DNA of 64,000 bases from Deltaproteobacteria bacterium HGW-Deltaproteobacteria-8 (lineage in GTDB: Bacteria > Desulfobacterota > Desulfovibrionia > Desulfovibrionales > Desulfovibrionaceae): positions 138,384-202,383 of the forward strand of contig PHAR01000001.1 in NCBI GenBank assembly GCA_002840405.1, written 5' to 3'. Shown in pieces: positions 8,755-18,834 of the stretch. The position numbers and the translations under genes were made by a program. The notes under the pieces are model-generated. The model was given only the letters and a program-made list of their open reading frames with translations, did no database searches and had not been told where the DNA came from. The number at the start of each line of letters is the position of its first letter. Position 1 is the first letter of the stretch.

Positions 8755-8790
8755 AAAAAAGGCGGGGACAGCAGTGACGCCGTCCCCGCC
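8755..8790 (-). terminator. Intrinsic terminator after rpoD
   Basis: On the minus strand GGCGGGGAC (8790-8782) pairs with GTCCCCGCC (8769-8761), followed by six Ts (8760-8755). It closes the rpsU-rpoD operon just ahead of cbiB. Confidence 0.85.
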
Positions 8791-8804
8791 CAGGATGGGT
8801 TTGG

Positions 8805-10561
<1,757 letters not shown>

Positions 10562-10565
<4 letters not shown>

Positions 10566-12304
10566 TCTTCCTCCCTGCTGGGGGCAATGAGTGCCGATAT
10601 CGCCATCTGAACATTCTTTACTTCAACCGCGTCACCCGCCTTTGCGGCGGTGTCCAGTCTCTGCATCAGGTCTTTGCGCGCCATCTCCCTGTGCTGCTTG
10701 TCAATCCACGCGCACATGCTCTCCCAGTGCTCGGCCAAATCCTCGCCGAAGAACATGTGCGGATCGTCGAGAGTGGTCTGCCAAAATGCCTTTTCCTCAT
10801 CATTCAAACTCTGAAATATTTGCTCAAAATTCTGCAAGAACATTTTTTGCCAGAAGGCCTTGGCCCACTGCGTGGACAGAAAATTGTGCAATCCCTTCTT
10901 GGCAAGATGCGGGATGTAGTCCGGGTACAAGATACCGAATGCAATAAACTTCTTGTCAGAAATGTCATCCATGCCCATGGGCTTGCGCGACCGGACGGGC
11001 TGTTGCGCGATCTTGCGCACCTCCTGCCGCCCTGCCTGTGCGGCAAAGGAAGCACCCTGCCGCCGCAAATCCGCCTCGGACAGGTTCAGTCCGTCCGCAA
11101 GGCGGGGCAGATAATAGGCGCGCAAAGCATTATCGGACAATTGTCCCAAAAATCCAGTGGCCCAGGCCACAATTTCTCTCGGCGCAAAGCTTTTCTGTAT
11201 GGTCTCCAGGCAGTAGTCGAGTCCGTCCGCCGCCTTTTCAAAGAAGACCTCCAGGCCCTCTCGCCCCTGCTTGTGCAGCAGGCTGTCGACATCCTCGCCC
11301 TCGGGCATGTGCAGCACCCGGCAGGCCACGCCCTGGTGCAGGATCATCTCCGCGCTGCGCAGGGCAGCCTTGCGTCCTGCGCCATCGCCGTCAAAAATCA
11401 GGTCGATGCGCGAGCAGAACCCGGCCAGGCGCTTGATCTGGTCCTGGGTCAGCGCGGTTCCCAGCACGCCGCAGGAATCGCCGTAGCCAAACTGGGCCAG
11501 GGAAAGAACATCCATGTACCCTTCCGTCAGGATCGCCCTCTTGCTGCGCGTCATGGCCTGCCTGGCCTGATACAGTCCGTAGAGGTGCTCGCCCTTCTTG
11601 TATATGGGCGTGTCGCTGCTGTTGAGGTACTTGGGTTCACCCTCTGTAATTATTCTACCGCCAAAGGCAATGACCTGGCCTGAAATATTCTGTATTGGGA
11701 AGATCAATCTTCCACGGAACCTATCGTAGATCTTACCTTTTTCATTTTTAGAGAAAAGTCCTGCCAGGACCCCCTGCTCCGGGGTGAAGCCCCTGGCAAC
11801 CAGGTGATTCATGAGTCCGTGCCAGTCGTCGGGGCTTGCGCCCAGGCCAAAAGCCGCCACCATCTCCGGGCTCGTGCCGCGCTTGCGCAGGTAGCTCCGG
11901 GCCGCGTCGCCGGTGACCTGGTCCAGGTTGCGGCGGTAGTATTCCTGGGCCTGGGCGTGCATGTCCAAACACAGCTTCTTGAGCTTCTGGCGCTCGTCAT
12001 ACTCAGGATCGGGCCTGAACTCCTTGAGTTCGATGCCCGCCTCCTCGGCCAACTGCTGGAGCGCATCCTTGAACTCCAGGCCGTTGATGCGCATGTAGAA
12101 GTCCAGCACATCGCCGCCAGCCTGGCAGCCAAAACAATAGTAGAAGCCCTCGGCCTCGTTGACGCTGAAGGAAGCCGTCTTCTCCTGATGGAAGGGACAC
12201 AGGCCCATGTGCCGTCCAGAGGCCGGGCGCAGAGCGACGTAGCGGCGCACCACGTCGACGATGTTCACCCGCTGCTTGAGCGTCTGGATGACCTGGTTGT
12301 CCAT
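10562..12304 (-). CDS. dnaG: DNA primase DnaG
   Basis: A 580-residue primase that makes RNA primers at the replication fork. The CHC2 zinc finger is complete (Cys36, His39, Cys57, Cys60). The TOPRIM domain shows [16 protein letters not shown] and the acidic [13 protein letters not shown] block. The C-terminal part should bind the DnaB helicase. The GC content is slightly lower than in neighbours, with several AT-ending codons around 10800-10900 and 11640-11760. It sits between mutS2 (22 nt) and rpoD (4-nt overlap). Confidence 0.96.
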
Positions 12305-12326
12305 GAATCCCCTGCCGTTTTCCGGC

Positions 12327-14627
12327 TTACTTGAGCGTCACCTCGGTCATGCCGTCTCCGCCCCGGTCCTCATTGGCCAGGGTGAAAGAGGCCACCGAGG
12401 GCGCTGTGCGCAGGTAGGCGTGGATCTCCTTGCGCAGGGCGCCGGTGCCCCGGCCATGGATCACCTCAATCGTGCTTGCCCCGCGCAACAGCGAGGCATC
12501 GAGAAATCCTTCCAGCTCGGCCAAGGCCTCGTCGGCCCGGCGTCCACGCAGATCCAGGCGCACGGCATAGCCCAGGTCGCCAGCCCCGGCCTGGACCACC
12601 TTGTCCGGCCTGCGCGCTGCGCGGCCTTCCAGGGAAAGCTCCGTAAACGCCACCCACATGGCCACGCCGTCGAAATCCACCTTGACCTGACCGCGGCGCT
12701 CGTCCTTCTCAACCACGACCCCGGTCTTGTTCCAGGCCCGGTAGGCCACGCGCTGGCCTGGGCTGATCTCCGAGAAGTCAAGAGCCGGGGTCTCCGGCGC
12801 GGCCTCAGCGCCAGCCGCAGGCTCAAGACGCTCGCGGGCCTCCGAGAGTTTCTTCAGGGCCTGCTTGCGGCCCAGGCGCTCGCTCTTCCAGTCGCGCAAC
12901 ACGCTCTGGGCCAGCTCGCGCACCTCAGAGAGCACCTTCACCCGCTCCTTCTCGAAGCGGGCCTCAAGACCGTCACGCTTCTTGCGCAGGGCCTTGCGCT
13001 CCTCGTCCAGGGCATCGTTCTCCCGTTCGCGCTGCACGGCGAGCTCGTTCAATCGGTCGAGCACCGCGCTGGTGTCCGTGCCGTCAAGCAGCAGATACTG
13101 CTCGGCGCGCGAAAGGATGGCGCGCGGCAGCCCGTGCTCGCGGGCGACATCAAGGGCGATGCTCGCGCCCACCTGGTCGTAGGCCAGGCGGTACAGCGGC
13201 TTCTTGGTCTTGGGGTCAAAGAGCACGCTGGCGGCGCGGACCTTGTCCGTGGCCAGGGCGTAGGCCTTGAGCGCCGGGAAATGGGTGGCCGCAAAGGTGC
13301 AGGCTCCACGCTCCAGCAGGCCGTCAATGACAGCCTGGGCCAGGGCCGCGCCCTGAGTGGGGTCCGTGCCCGCGCCAAACTCGTCCAGCAGGAACAGGGT
13401 CTGCGTGTTCACGCGCTCCCAGACCCGTGAGAAATACTGGATCTGCGCGGTGAAGGTGCTGACATGCTCCTCGATGCTCTGCTCGTCGCCCAGGACCACG
13501 AATATCTCGGTCCACAGGGGGAGGCTGCTGCCCTCGGCAACAGGCACAGGCAGGCCGGAAAAGGCCATGAGCGCAATCAGGCCCATGGTCTTAAGGCACA
13601 CGGTCTTGCCGCCGGCGTTGCCGCCGCTGACGATGAGCGCCAGCTGGCCCTCGCGCAGCTTGATGTCCAGCGGCTGGGTGGCGTCGCCCTGCAGGGCGAG
13701 CAGCGGGTGCCGGGCCTGGATAAGCCGCGCGGGCAGGCCCGGGCCGACGTCCAGCGGCCGGGCCTGGGTGGCCTCGGCCAGACGCGCCTTGGCCATGAGC
13801 AGGTCCAACTGCACCAGGCCGCGATAGCTGGCCTCAATGCCCTCGCGCTCCTGGCGCACCAGGTCGGTGAGGTATTCAAGGACTTTGCGTTCCTCGACCC
13901 GCTCCTCGCGCTTGAGCTCCTGGAGGGTGTTGTTGATCTCCACCAAGAACATGGGCTCGAAATAGCAGGTCTCCCCGGTCTGGGAGTAGTCGTGGATGAT
14001 GCCCGGGAAGCGGTTCTTAAAGTTAACCTTGAGGGGAAGCACGTAACGGTCTGAAGAAACAGTGACAAAATCGTCCTGGAGGTAATGGGCGATGTTCTCG
14101 GACAGGACGAAGTCCTTGACGCGCTTGGTGCACTTCTGGTGGATGGCGCGGATCTCCTGGCGCACGGAGAACAGGCCGGGCGAGCTCTCGTCCTTCAGGT
14201 GGCCGTCCTGGTCCAGGCAGCGCTTGAGCGCCGCCCAGGTCATGGCGGGCCAAGGCGCGCCGCTCACTGCCGTGTGCAGCTCGTCCCAGCTGCGGTCGCC
14301 AAAGGGCTCCAACAGGTCGCGGGCGTTGCGGCCCTGCTCAAGGGTGGCGCGCAGGGCGAACAAAGCATCCAGATCGAGGACGCGGGTGGGAATGTCCAGC
14401 ACCGGGAAAAAACCGCCGAAATCCGGGAAGGCGTTGAGCCGGAACCCGGATTCGCGCACCCAGCGCAGGGCCTGGTCCAGCAGGGTGAGCTGCAGGCGAA
14501 CCGCCAGGGAGTCGGTGAAAGGACGCACCTCAAGACAGGCCGAGGCTCCGGGTTCGGAGACGGCGAATCCCGACAGTTCCTTAAGGACCTTCGGGAACTC
14601 CAGCAGATGCAGGGTTCTCGGTTCCAT
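12327..14627 (-). CDS. mutS2: MutS2 family protein (ATPase with Smr domain)
   Basis: A 766-residue MutS-family ATPase without the MutS mismatch-recognition domain. In known bacteria MutS2 acts on recombination intermediates or on collided ribosomes. The Walker A block SGGNAGGKTVCLKT, Walker B LFLLDEFGAGTDPTQGAA and a coiled-coil region follow in order. The C-terminal Smr domain shows LDLRGRRADEALAEL and EVIHGRGTGALR, its usual nuclease-type motifs. It is inserted between yqeY and dnaG in the rpsU-dnaG-rpoD operon, which is not the textbook arrangement. Which of the known roles applies here cannot be told from sequence. Confidence 0.93.
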   Translation of the reverse strand: MEPRTLHLLEFPKVLKELSGFAVSEPGASACLEVRPFTDSLAVRLQLTLLDQALRWVRESGFRLNAFPDFGGFFPVLDIPTRVLDLDALFALRATLEQGRNARDLLEPFGDRSWDELHTAVSGAPWPAMTWAALKRCLDQDGHLKDESSPGLFSVRQEIRAIHQKCTKRVKDFVLSENIAHYLQDDFVTVSSDRYVLPLKVNFKNRFPGIIHDYSQTGETCYFEPMFLVEINNTLQELKREERVEERKVLEYLTDLVRQEREGIEASYRGLVQLDLLMAKARLAEATQARPLDVGPGLPARLIQARHPLLALQGDATQPLDIKLREGQLALIVSGGNAGGKTVCLKTMGLIALMAFSGLPVPVAEGSSLPLWTEIFVVLGDEQSIEEHVSTFTAQIQYFSRVWERVNTQTLFLLDEFGAGTDPTQGAALAQAVIDGLLERGACTFAATHFPALKAYALATDKVRAASVLFDPKTKKPLYRLAYDQVGASIALDVAREHGLPRAILSRAEQYLLLDGTDTSAVLDRLNELAVQRERENDALDEERKALRKKRDGLEARFEKERVKVLSEVRELAQSVLRDWKSERLGRKQALKKLSEARERLEPAAGAEAAPETPALDFSEISPGQRVAYRAWNKTGVVVEKDERRGQVKVDFDGVAMWVAFTELSLEGRAARRPDKVVQAGAGDLGYAVRLDLRGRRADEALAELEGFLDASLLRGASTIEVIHGRGTGALRKEIHAYLRTAPSVASFTLANEDRGGDGMTEVTLK

Positions 14628-14640
14628 GAACTGCCGTTTG

Positions 14641-15087
14641 TTAGGAGGACAATTTGGAGCGGACAGCCTCGCTGGCCATTTTTCCGTCGTAACGCCCCTT
14701 GTACCCGAGGGTCAGGGCGGCCATGACCTTGCCCATGTCCTTTGGACCGCTTGCGCCGGTCTCGGCCACGAGCCGGTCGATGGCCTCGGCCAGTTCGGCC
14801 TCGGTGAGGGGGCTTGGCATGTAGTCGACAAGCACGGCCAGTTCAGCGATCTCAACGGCTGCGAGATCGCTGCGGCCATGCTTTTCGTACTGCTCGATGG
14901 ACTCCTTGCGCTGCTTGACCTGCCGGGAGATGAGGTCGAGCAGGTCATCGTCCGTAAGCGGGCGCAAGAGTTCAACCTCACGGTTTTTGGCTGCTGTCTT
15001 GAGGTGTCTCAAGACAGACAGCCGAACCGCGTCTTTGGCCTTGTAGGCCACAATGTAGTCGGACTCGATGCGTCCCTGGATGCTCAT
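14641..15087 (-). CDS. GatB/YqeY domain protein
   Basis: A 148-residue YqeY-like protein. It shares the helical tail domain of GatB, the amidotransferase subunit that acts on mischarged tRNA, but no catalytic residue is known and the role is uncertain. Family blocks seen are YKAKDAVRLSVLRHLKTA and the C-terminal GPKDMGKVMAAL. The ATG overlaps the rpsU stop (TAATG, 15085-15089). The rpsU-yqeY-dnaG-rpoD linkage is widespread in bacteria. Confidence 0.9.
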   Translation of the reverse strand: MSIQGRIESDYIVAYKAKDAVRLSVLRHLKTAAKNREVELLRPLTDDDLLDLISRQVKQRKESIEQYEKHGRSDLAAVEIAELAVLVDYMPSPLTEAELAEAIDRLVAETGASGPKDMGKVMAALTLGYKGRYDGKMASEAVRSKLSS

Positions 15088-15287
15088 TATTCGACCCTGG
15101 ACTTGCGCATCTTCTTGATGAGGCGCTTCTTGGCAGCTGCCTTCTTCTTTTTTTCCTGGACGCTGGGTTTCTCGTAGTGCTGACGCTTCTTCAGCTCGGA
15201 GAGGACCCCGGCTTTTTCGACCTGCTTCTTGAAACGACGCAGGGCGATTTCGAAGTTGTCACTTTCATCCAACAAAATACCGGGCAA
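15087..15287 (-). CDS. rpsU: 30S ribosomal protein S21
   Basis: A 66-residue basic ribosomal protein with the S21 block [16 protein letters not shown] and a Lys/Arg-rich tail. I place the start at TTG 15287: a strong GGAGGTGA lies 5 nt upstream and the resulting N-terminus MPGILLDES matches S21 proteins. The GTG at 15296 would give three more residues, but it lies within that ribosome-binding site. It is the first gene of the rpsU-yqeY-mutS2-dnaG-rpoD operon. The 96 nt upstream (15288-15383) hold no gene and no promoter I can call with confidence. Confidence 0.92.
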   Translation of the reverse strand: MPGILLDESDNFEIALRRFKKQVEKAGVLSELKKRQHYEKPSVQEKKKKAAAKKRLIKKMRKSRVE

Positions 15288-15375
15288 ATGAATCACCTCC
15301 CCCTCAATGAAATCCGCTAAATGGAAAAGGCTGCCTACCCCATGCGCCTGCGGATTGCAAGCAAGGAAGACAGAG

Positions 15376-15413
15376 AAAAATGGGGACCCACCCAGTTTTG
15401 ACCGGATGGGTCC
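15376..15413 (-). terminator. Intrinsic terminator after the 59-residue membrane protein gene
   Basis: On the minus strand GGACCCA (15413-15407) pairs with TGGGTCC (15390-15384) around a 16-nt loop, and an A followed by TTTTT (15380-15376) comes soon after. It separates the hup transcript from rpsU. Confidence 0.65.
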
Positions 15414-15446
15414 GCCGTGACCTTCTCTTAAGCGATAAATCCGAAA

Positions 15447-15626
15447 CTAGTGGCCTGCGTGCGAATCGCTGCGGCAGTCCCACCAAGACTTCATCACACA
15501 GTATCCCATGCCAATGCTGATGACGATCAGCACGATGTACAGCACACCAAAGAAGATGGCGTGATCAGCCTGAAACCAGGGCAGATCCTGTGGCAGGGGG
15601 CTATGGACTGTTTCGCCGTGCAACAT
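15447..15626 (-). CDS. Small single-span membrane protein (59 residues)
   Basis: A short open frame with a clear ribosome site (TGGAGG, 8 nt before ATG 15626) that starts 15 nt after the hup stop and ends before a terminator. The protein has a polar N-terminus, one strongly hydrophobic segment at about residues 24-45 (FFGVLYIVLIVISIGMGYCV) and a short tail with WWDC followed by a His-containing end. A single-pass inner-membrane protein is likely. I do not recognise a family. The ribosome site, operon position and clean membrane segment make it a real gene rather than chance. Confidence 0.72.
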   Translation of the reverse strand: MLHGETVHSPLPQDLPWFQADHAIFFGVLYIVLIVISIGMGYCVMKSWWDCRSDSHAGH

Positions 15627-15641
15627 GGGAAGCCTCCAGAT

Positions 15642-15914
15642 TTACTTTACGGCGTCCTTCAGGAGCTTGCCAGGACGGAACTTAACGACCTTGGTGGCCG
15701 GAATCTTGATCTCTTTGCCGGTGCGGGGGTTGCGGCCCACGCGCGCCTTGCGCTTCTCAACCTGGAAGGTTCCGAAGCCAGTAAGGGTGAGCTTGCCTTC
15801 CTTCACCAGGACGTCCTCAACAGCACCGATGAAAGCGTTCAGGGCGCGCTCAGCATTGGCCTTGGTCAGGTTGGCCTTTTCTGCGATTTTGACAACCAGC
15901 TCAGCCTTGGTCAT
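15642..15914 (-). CDS. hup: HU family DNA-binding protein
   Basis: A 90-residue histone-like protein that bends DNA. It carries the HU signature from [18 protein letters not shown], with the DNA-wrapping arm [13 protein letters not shown] (about residues 61-73) and the basic C-terminus. GGAGGAAGG precedes the ATG. A perfect palindrome lies 71-87 nt upstream (15985-16001). The 59-residue membrane protein follows in the same unit. A second, more IHF-like copy lies at 27371. Confidence 0.95.
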   Translation of the reverse strand: MTKAELVVKIAEKANLTKANAERALNAFIGAVEDVLVKEGKLTLTGFGTFQVEKRKARVGRNPRTGKEIKIPATKVVKFRPGKLLKDAVK

Positions 15915-15984
15915 GTTTCCTTCCTCCTCATTGGTGAGTCACTGTTTGCTTCTCGGCCATCACAACCTTGCGATGAAATTCAGC

Positions 15985-16001
15985 CTTGCGAATATCGCAA
16001 G
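15985..16001. repeat. Perfect inverted repeat upstream of hup (possible operator)
   Basis: CTTGCGA at 15985-15991 and TCGCAAG at 15995-16001 form a perfect palindrome with a 3-nt centre. A further copy of CTTGCGA lies at 15967-15973, 18 nt apart start to start. The sites lie in the 207-nt gap between ksgA and hup, where the hup promoter should be. The regulator is unknown. Confidence 0.45.
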
Positions 16002-16121
16002 CAGACCGAATGAAGCTCTCCTGCCAGTACCCGCATCTGCGGTTTCATGGCGGCCCGGAAACCCTTCGAGGCCGCCTTGATCTGCAACTGAACCTCGATA
16101 AACACCAAAGCAAAACTCAAG

Positions 16122-16937
16122 TCAAGAGCCAAATTGGTTTCCCAGACGATTTGATAGTGCCTGAAACCGTTCCGGCTCAAGAGTCTCCGGCCTTTGAGCA
16201 GGCTGGATGCCAAGCCCCTGGAGCAGCTCTTCAGCGCCTACAATCCCCTTTGATTTCAGTATGGTACCCAGCTGCTTGCGGCGCTGCTGAAAGCACATGC
16301 GAAGCGTTGCAGCCAGGGCCTTTGCGGTGTCTTGATCCAGTTGCCGGGGCAGCAAAAAAAATCGCATGACGGCTGACGTCACCTTGGGCTGGGGATGAAA
16401 TACCTGCGGTGGCACCTTGAAAAGGAGTTCCACGCGGGCGTGGCTCTGCACCCAGACGCTCAATGCTCCATAGTCCTTGCCCCCATGCGGAGCCTTGAGC
16501 CTTTGACCGACTTCGAGCTGCACCATGAACACCGCCGCAGAAAGCGCCGCCTGGCTCACGATGTCCCAGATGAGCGGCGAGGCAATGTTATACGGCAGGT
16601 TGCCGACGATCTTCCAGCCAGCCTCAGGCTCCAGGGTCTGCCAGGGGAAGGCCAGGGCGTCTCCGGCCACCAGCTCAATGGAAGGATACTGAGCGGTCAG
16701 GGCCTGGGCAAGGTCGTCATCCTTCTCCAGCACCATGAACCGTCCCGGCCGCCGATTCAGGATATGCCTGGTCAGCGCGCCACGCCCCGGACCAATCTCC
16801 AGGACATTGTCCCCGGGCTGGATATCTAGGGAATCCACAATCTTGCGGGCGATATTGGCGTCCGCGAGAAAGTTCTGTCCCAAGCTGCGTTTGGCAGGCT
16901 TGTACTGCGCCCTGCCTTCGCCACCGTTCAGTGCCAT
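16122..16937 (-). CDS. rsmA: 16S rRNA (adenine1518-N6/adenine1519-N6)-dimethyltransferase
   Basis: A 271-residue enzyme (also named KsgA) that dimethylates two adenines near the 3' end of 16S rRNA late in 30S assembly. It shows SLGQNFLADANIARKIV, the SAM motif VLEIGPGRGALTRHIL and the catalytic NLPYNIASPLIW block. I chose ATG 16937; a TTG eleven codons earlier (16970) is open, but both have only weak ribosome sites and the shorter form fits the family length. It stands alone on this strand between apt (divergent) and hup. Confidence 0.94.
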   Translation of the reverse strand: MALNGGEGRAQYKPAKRSLGQNFLADANIARKIVDSLDIQPGDNVLEIGPGRGALTRHILNRRPGRFMVLEKDDDLAQALTAQYPSIELVAGDALAFPWQTLEPEAGWKIVGNLPYNIASPLIWDIVSQAALSAAVFMVQLEVGQRLKAPHGGKDYGALSVWVQSHARVELLFKVPPQVFHPQPKVTSAVMRFFLLPRQLDQDTAKALAATLRMCFQQRRKQLGTILKSKGIVGAEELLQGLGIQPAQRPETLEPERFQALSNRLGNQFGS

Positions 16938-16982
16938 ATGCTTTTTCTTTTCATATCTCGAGCCTAGCAACTGCCCTTGCGG

Positions 16983-17012
16983 TTGACAACTGCTTTGGTG
17001 AATCAGTAGAAC
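16983..17012 (+). promoter_or_regulatory. Candidate sigma-70 promoter for apt-mtnP
   Basis: A perfect -35 TTGACA (16983-16988) and a -10 TAGAAC (17007-17012) are 18 nt apart. The apt ATG is 30 nt further on, with AAGGAG at 17029-17034. Confidence 0.5.
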
Positions 17013-17042
17013 CTCAAATCATTTGAATAAGGAGCCGTACGT

Positions 17043-17552
17043 ATGGACCTGCGCAAATACATTCGCGATGTTCTCGATTTCAAGCCCGGCATCACCTTTT
17101 TCGACATCACACCGCTTCTAGCCGACCCCAAGGCCTTCAGCTACACAATCGACGCCCTGGCTGAACGCTACAAGGACTCCGGCGCGAACAAGATCGTGGG
17201 GGCCGAAGCACGCGGCTTCATCTTTGGCGCTCCCCTGGCCTACAAGATGAACATCGGCTTCATCCCGGTGCGCAAGCCCGGCAAGCTGCCCTACAAGACC
17301 ACTTCCGTCACGTACGACCTTGAATACGGCACGGACAGCTTGTGCATGCATGTGGACGCCGTCACTTCTGGGGACAAGGTGCTGATCATCGACGACCTGC
17401 TGGCCACTGGCGGCACCACGGGCGGCATGATCAAGCTGGTGAAGCAGGCCGGCGGCGCAGTCGTCGGCATCGGGTTCGTTCTCGAACTCGGCTTCCTCGA
17501 CGGACCGAGCAAGCTTGAGGGCATCCCTCACCAGTATCTTCTCAAGCTTTAG
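17043..17552 (+). CDS. apt: Adenine phosphoribosyltransferase
   Basis: A 169-residue purine-salvage enzyme that joins adenine to PRPP to give AMP. The PRPP-binding loop VLIIDDLLATGGTTGGM (about residues 114-130) and the type I PRTase block VGAEARGFIFGAPLA are clear. Length is typical. mtnP follows after 14 nt; that enzyme releases adenine from methylthioadenosine, so the pair forms a short adenine-salvage route. Confidence 0.96.
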   Translation: MDLRKYIRDVLDFKPGITFFDITPLLADPKAFSYTIDALAERYKDSGANKIVGAEARGFIFGAPLAYKMNIGFIPVRKPGKLPYKTTSVTYDLEYGTDSLCMHVDAVTSGDKVLIIDDLLATGGTTGGMIKLVKQAGGAVVGIGFVLELGFLDGPSKLEGIPHQYLLKL

Positions 17553-17566
17553 GAACGGTCAGAGAC

Positions 17567-18316
17567 ATGGCGAACATCGGCATCATCGGCGGAAGCGGCC
17601 TGGACAACCCGGACATCCTGCAGGATTCCAAGGACATCCAGGTCAGCACCCTTTACGGTTCCGCCACATCACCTGTGCGTACGGGCAAGATCGGCAAGCA
17701 CGACGTGTTCCTGCTGGCCCGGCATGGCCGCGAACACACGATCCCGCCCTCACAGGTCAATTACCGGGCCAAGATCGAGACCCTGAAGCAACTTGAATGC
17801 GACTACATCCTGACCACGACGGCCGTGGGCTCCCTGCGCGAGGAAATCGGCCGGGGCGACCTCGTGGTGCTGGACCAGTTCATCGACTTTACGAGGCACC
17901 GCGCGGTCACCTTCCATGAGAAGTTCGGCCCGCACGACCCGATTCATACGCCCATGGCCGATCCCTTTTCCGAAGAGCTGCGCGGACTGCTCAACGCCTC
18001 CTGCGAAGAGCTCGGCGTCCGGCACCACAAAACGGGCACGGTCATCACCATTGAAGGGCCGCGCTTCTCCAGCCGGGCGGAATCAAACATGTTCCGCATC
18101 TGGGGCGCGGACGTCATCAACATGAGCATCGCGCCCGAGGTCATCCTGGCCAACGAGGCTGGCATCCCCTACGCCTCGGTCGCCATGTCCACGGACTACG
18201 ACTGCTGGAAGACCGACGAGGCGCCGGTCACCTGGGAGGATATCCTGAAGATCTTCATGCAGAACGCCCAGAAGGTCACGGACGTTCTCATCCGGACCAT
18301 CAACAAGCTGGCCTGA
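17567..18316 (+). CDS. mtnP: S-methyl-5'-thioadenosine phosphorylase
   Basis: A 249-residue PNP/MTAP family 2 enzyme that splits methylthioadenosine into adenine and methylthioribose-1-phosphate. Seen are the N-terminal IGIIGGSGLDNPDI, the phosphate-loop region around TARHGREH-like LARHGREHTIPPSQVNYRA, GTVITIEGPRFSSRAES and NMSIAPEVILANEAGI. The base-binding block reads STDYDCW, the Asp-bearing form found in MTAP rather than guanosine-specific PNP. The gene partner apt upstream supports this reading. Confidence 0.92.
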   Translation: MANIGIIGGSGLDNPDILQDSKDIQVSTLYGSATSPVRTGKIGKHDVFLLARHGREHTIPPSQVNYRAKIETLKQLECDYILTTTAVGSLREEIGRGDLVVLDQFIDFTRHRAVTFHEKFGPHDPIHTPMADPFSEELRGLLNASCEELGVRHHKTGTVITIEGPRFSSRAESNMFRIWGADVINMSIAPEVILANEAGIPYASVAMSTDYDCWKTDEAPVTWEDILKIFMQNAQKVTDVLIRTINKLA

Positions 18317-18354
18317 GGTAGCCGGGCGATCGCTGGCCTCCGAAGCCAAGGCGC

Positions 18355-18384
18355 TTGACAAACCGGGACCGGTATGCCTAAAGA
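18355..18384 (+). promoter_or_regulatory. Possible promoter for the PxxKW protein gene
   Basis: A perfect -35 TTGACA sits at 18355-18360, but the best -10 candidates (CTAAAG or TAAAGA, around 18378-18384) are poor. It lies in the 136-nt gap between mtnP and the next gene. Confidence 0.25.
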
Positions 18385-18452
18385 GCCGCTCTCTAATTTC
18401 TACGATGACACCCTGACAGCGGCAACCGCGTCAGGCAAGGAGGAAGATTCTC

Positions 18453-18743
18453 ATGGCTGAAGATAAGAAGAAGGCAAGCGCCCTGGATGGCGCGGTCATG
18501 ACCGCTGAAGGCCTGTCCTTCAAGGGAGTCATCATGAACCCGGTGGTGGAGAACTGCATCGGTTGCGAACGCATCACCGAGTTCGAGGGCCTCACCTACT
18601 GCCCGAGCTACGCCCAGCCGGCAACCAAGTGGACGCGAGGCATTTGCAACTTTGCCACGCACATGAAGGGCACGCTGGACAAGCAGGGCAAGGCCAAGGT
18701 CAACCCTCTGAAGGCGTCCAAGCGCGCCGCCAGAGGCCGCTAG
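18453..18743 (+). CDS. PxxKW family cysteine-rich protein
   Basis: A 96-residue soluble protein with four cysteines at residues 34, 37, 50 and 68 (NCIGCERI, YCPSY, ICNF) and the PATKW motif that gives the family its name. The two spaced Cys pairs suggest a metal or redox site; no function has been established. The N- and C-termini are Lys-rich. A strong AAGGAGGAAG precedes the ATG and a compact terminator follows, so it is a single-gene unit. The family is, to my knowledge, mostly found in sulfate-reducing deltaproteobacteria. Confidence 0.82.
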   Translation: MAEDKKKASALDGAVMTAEGLSFKGVIMNPVVENCIGCERITEFEGLTYCPSYAQPATKWTRGICNFATHMKGTLDKQGKAKVNPLKASKRAARGR

Positions 18744-18757
18744 ACAGACGACACGAC

Positions 18758-18782
18758 AAGGCGGGGACAACCCCGCCTTTTT
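18758..18782 (+). terminator. Intrinsic terminator after the PxxKW gene
   Basis: AAGGCGGGG (18758-18766) pairs with CCCCGCCTT (18771-18779) around ACAA, followed by further Ts. Textbook shape. Confidence 0.88.
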
Positions 18783-18834
18783 GTTTCCGGCGCACGCCAC
18801 GCGTCCAACCTCATCCGTCAACACGGAGCCCGCC

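Noticed and set aside
12261-13430. 389-codon open frame opposite mutS2
   Set aside because: Shadow of mutS2; no ribosome site and no recognisable domain.
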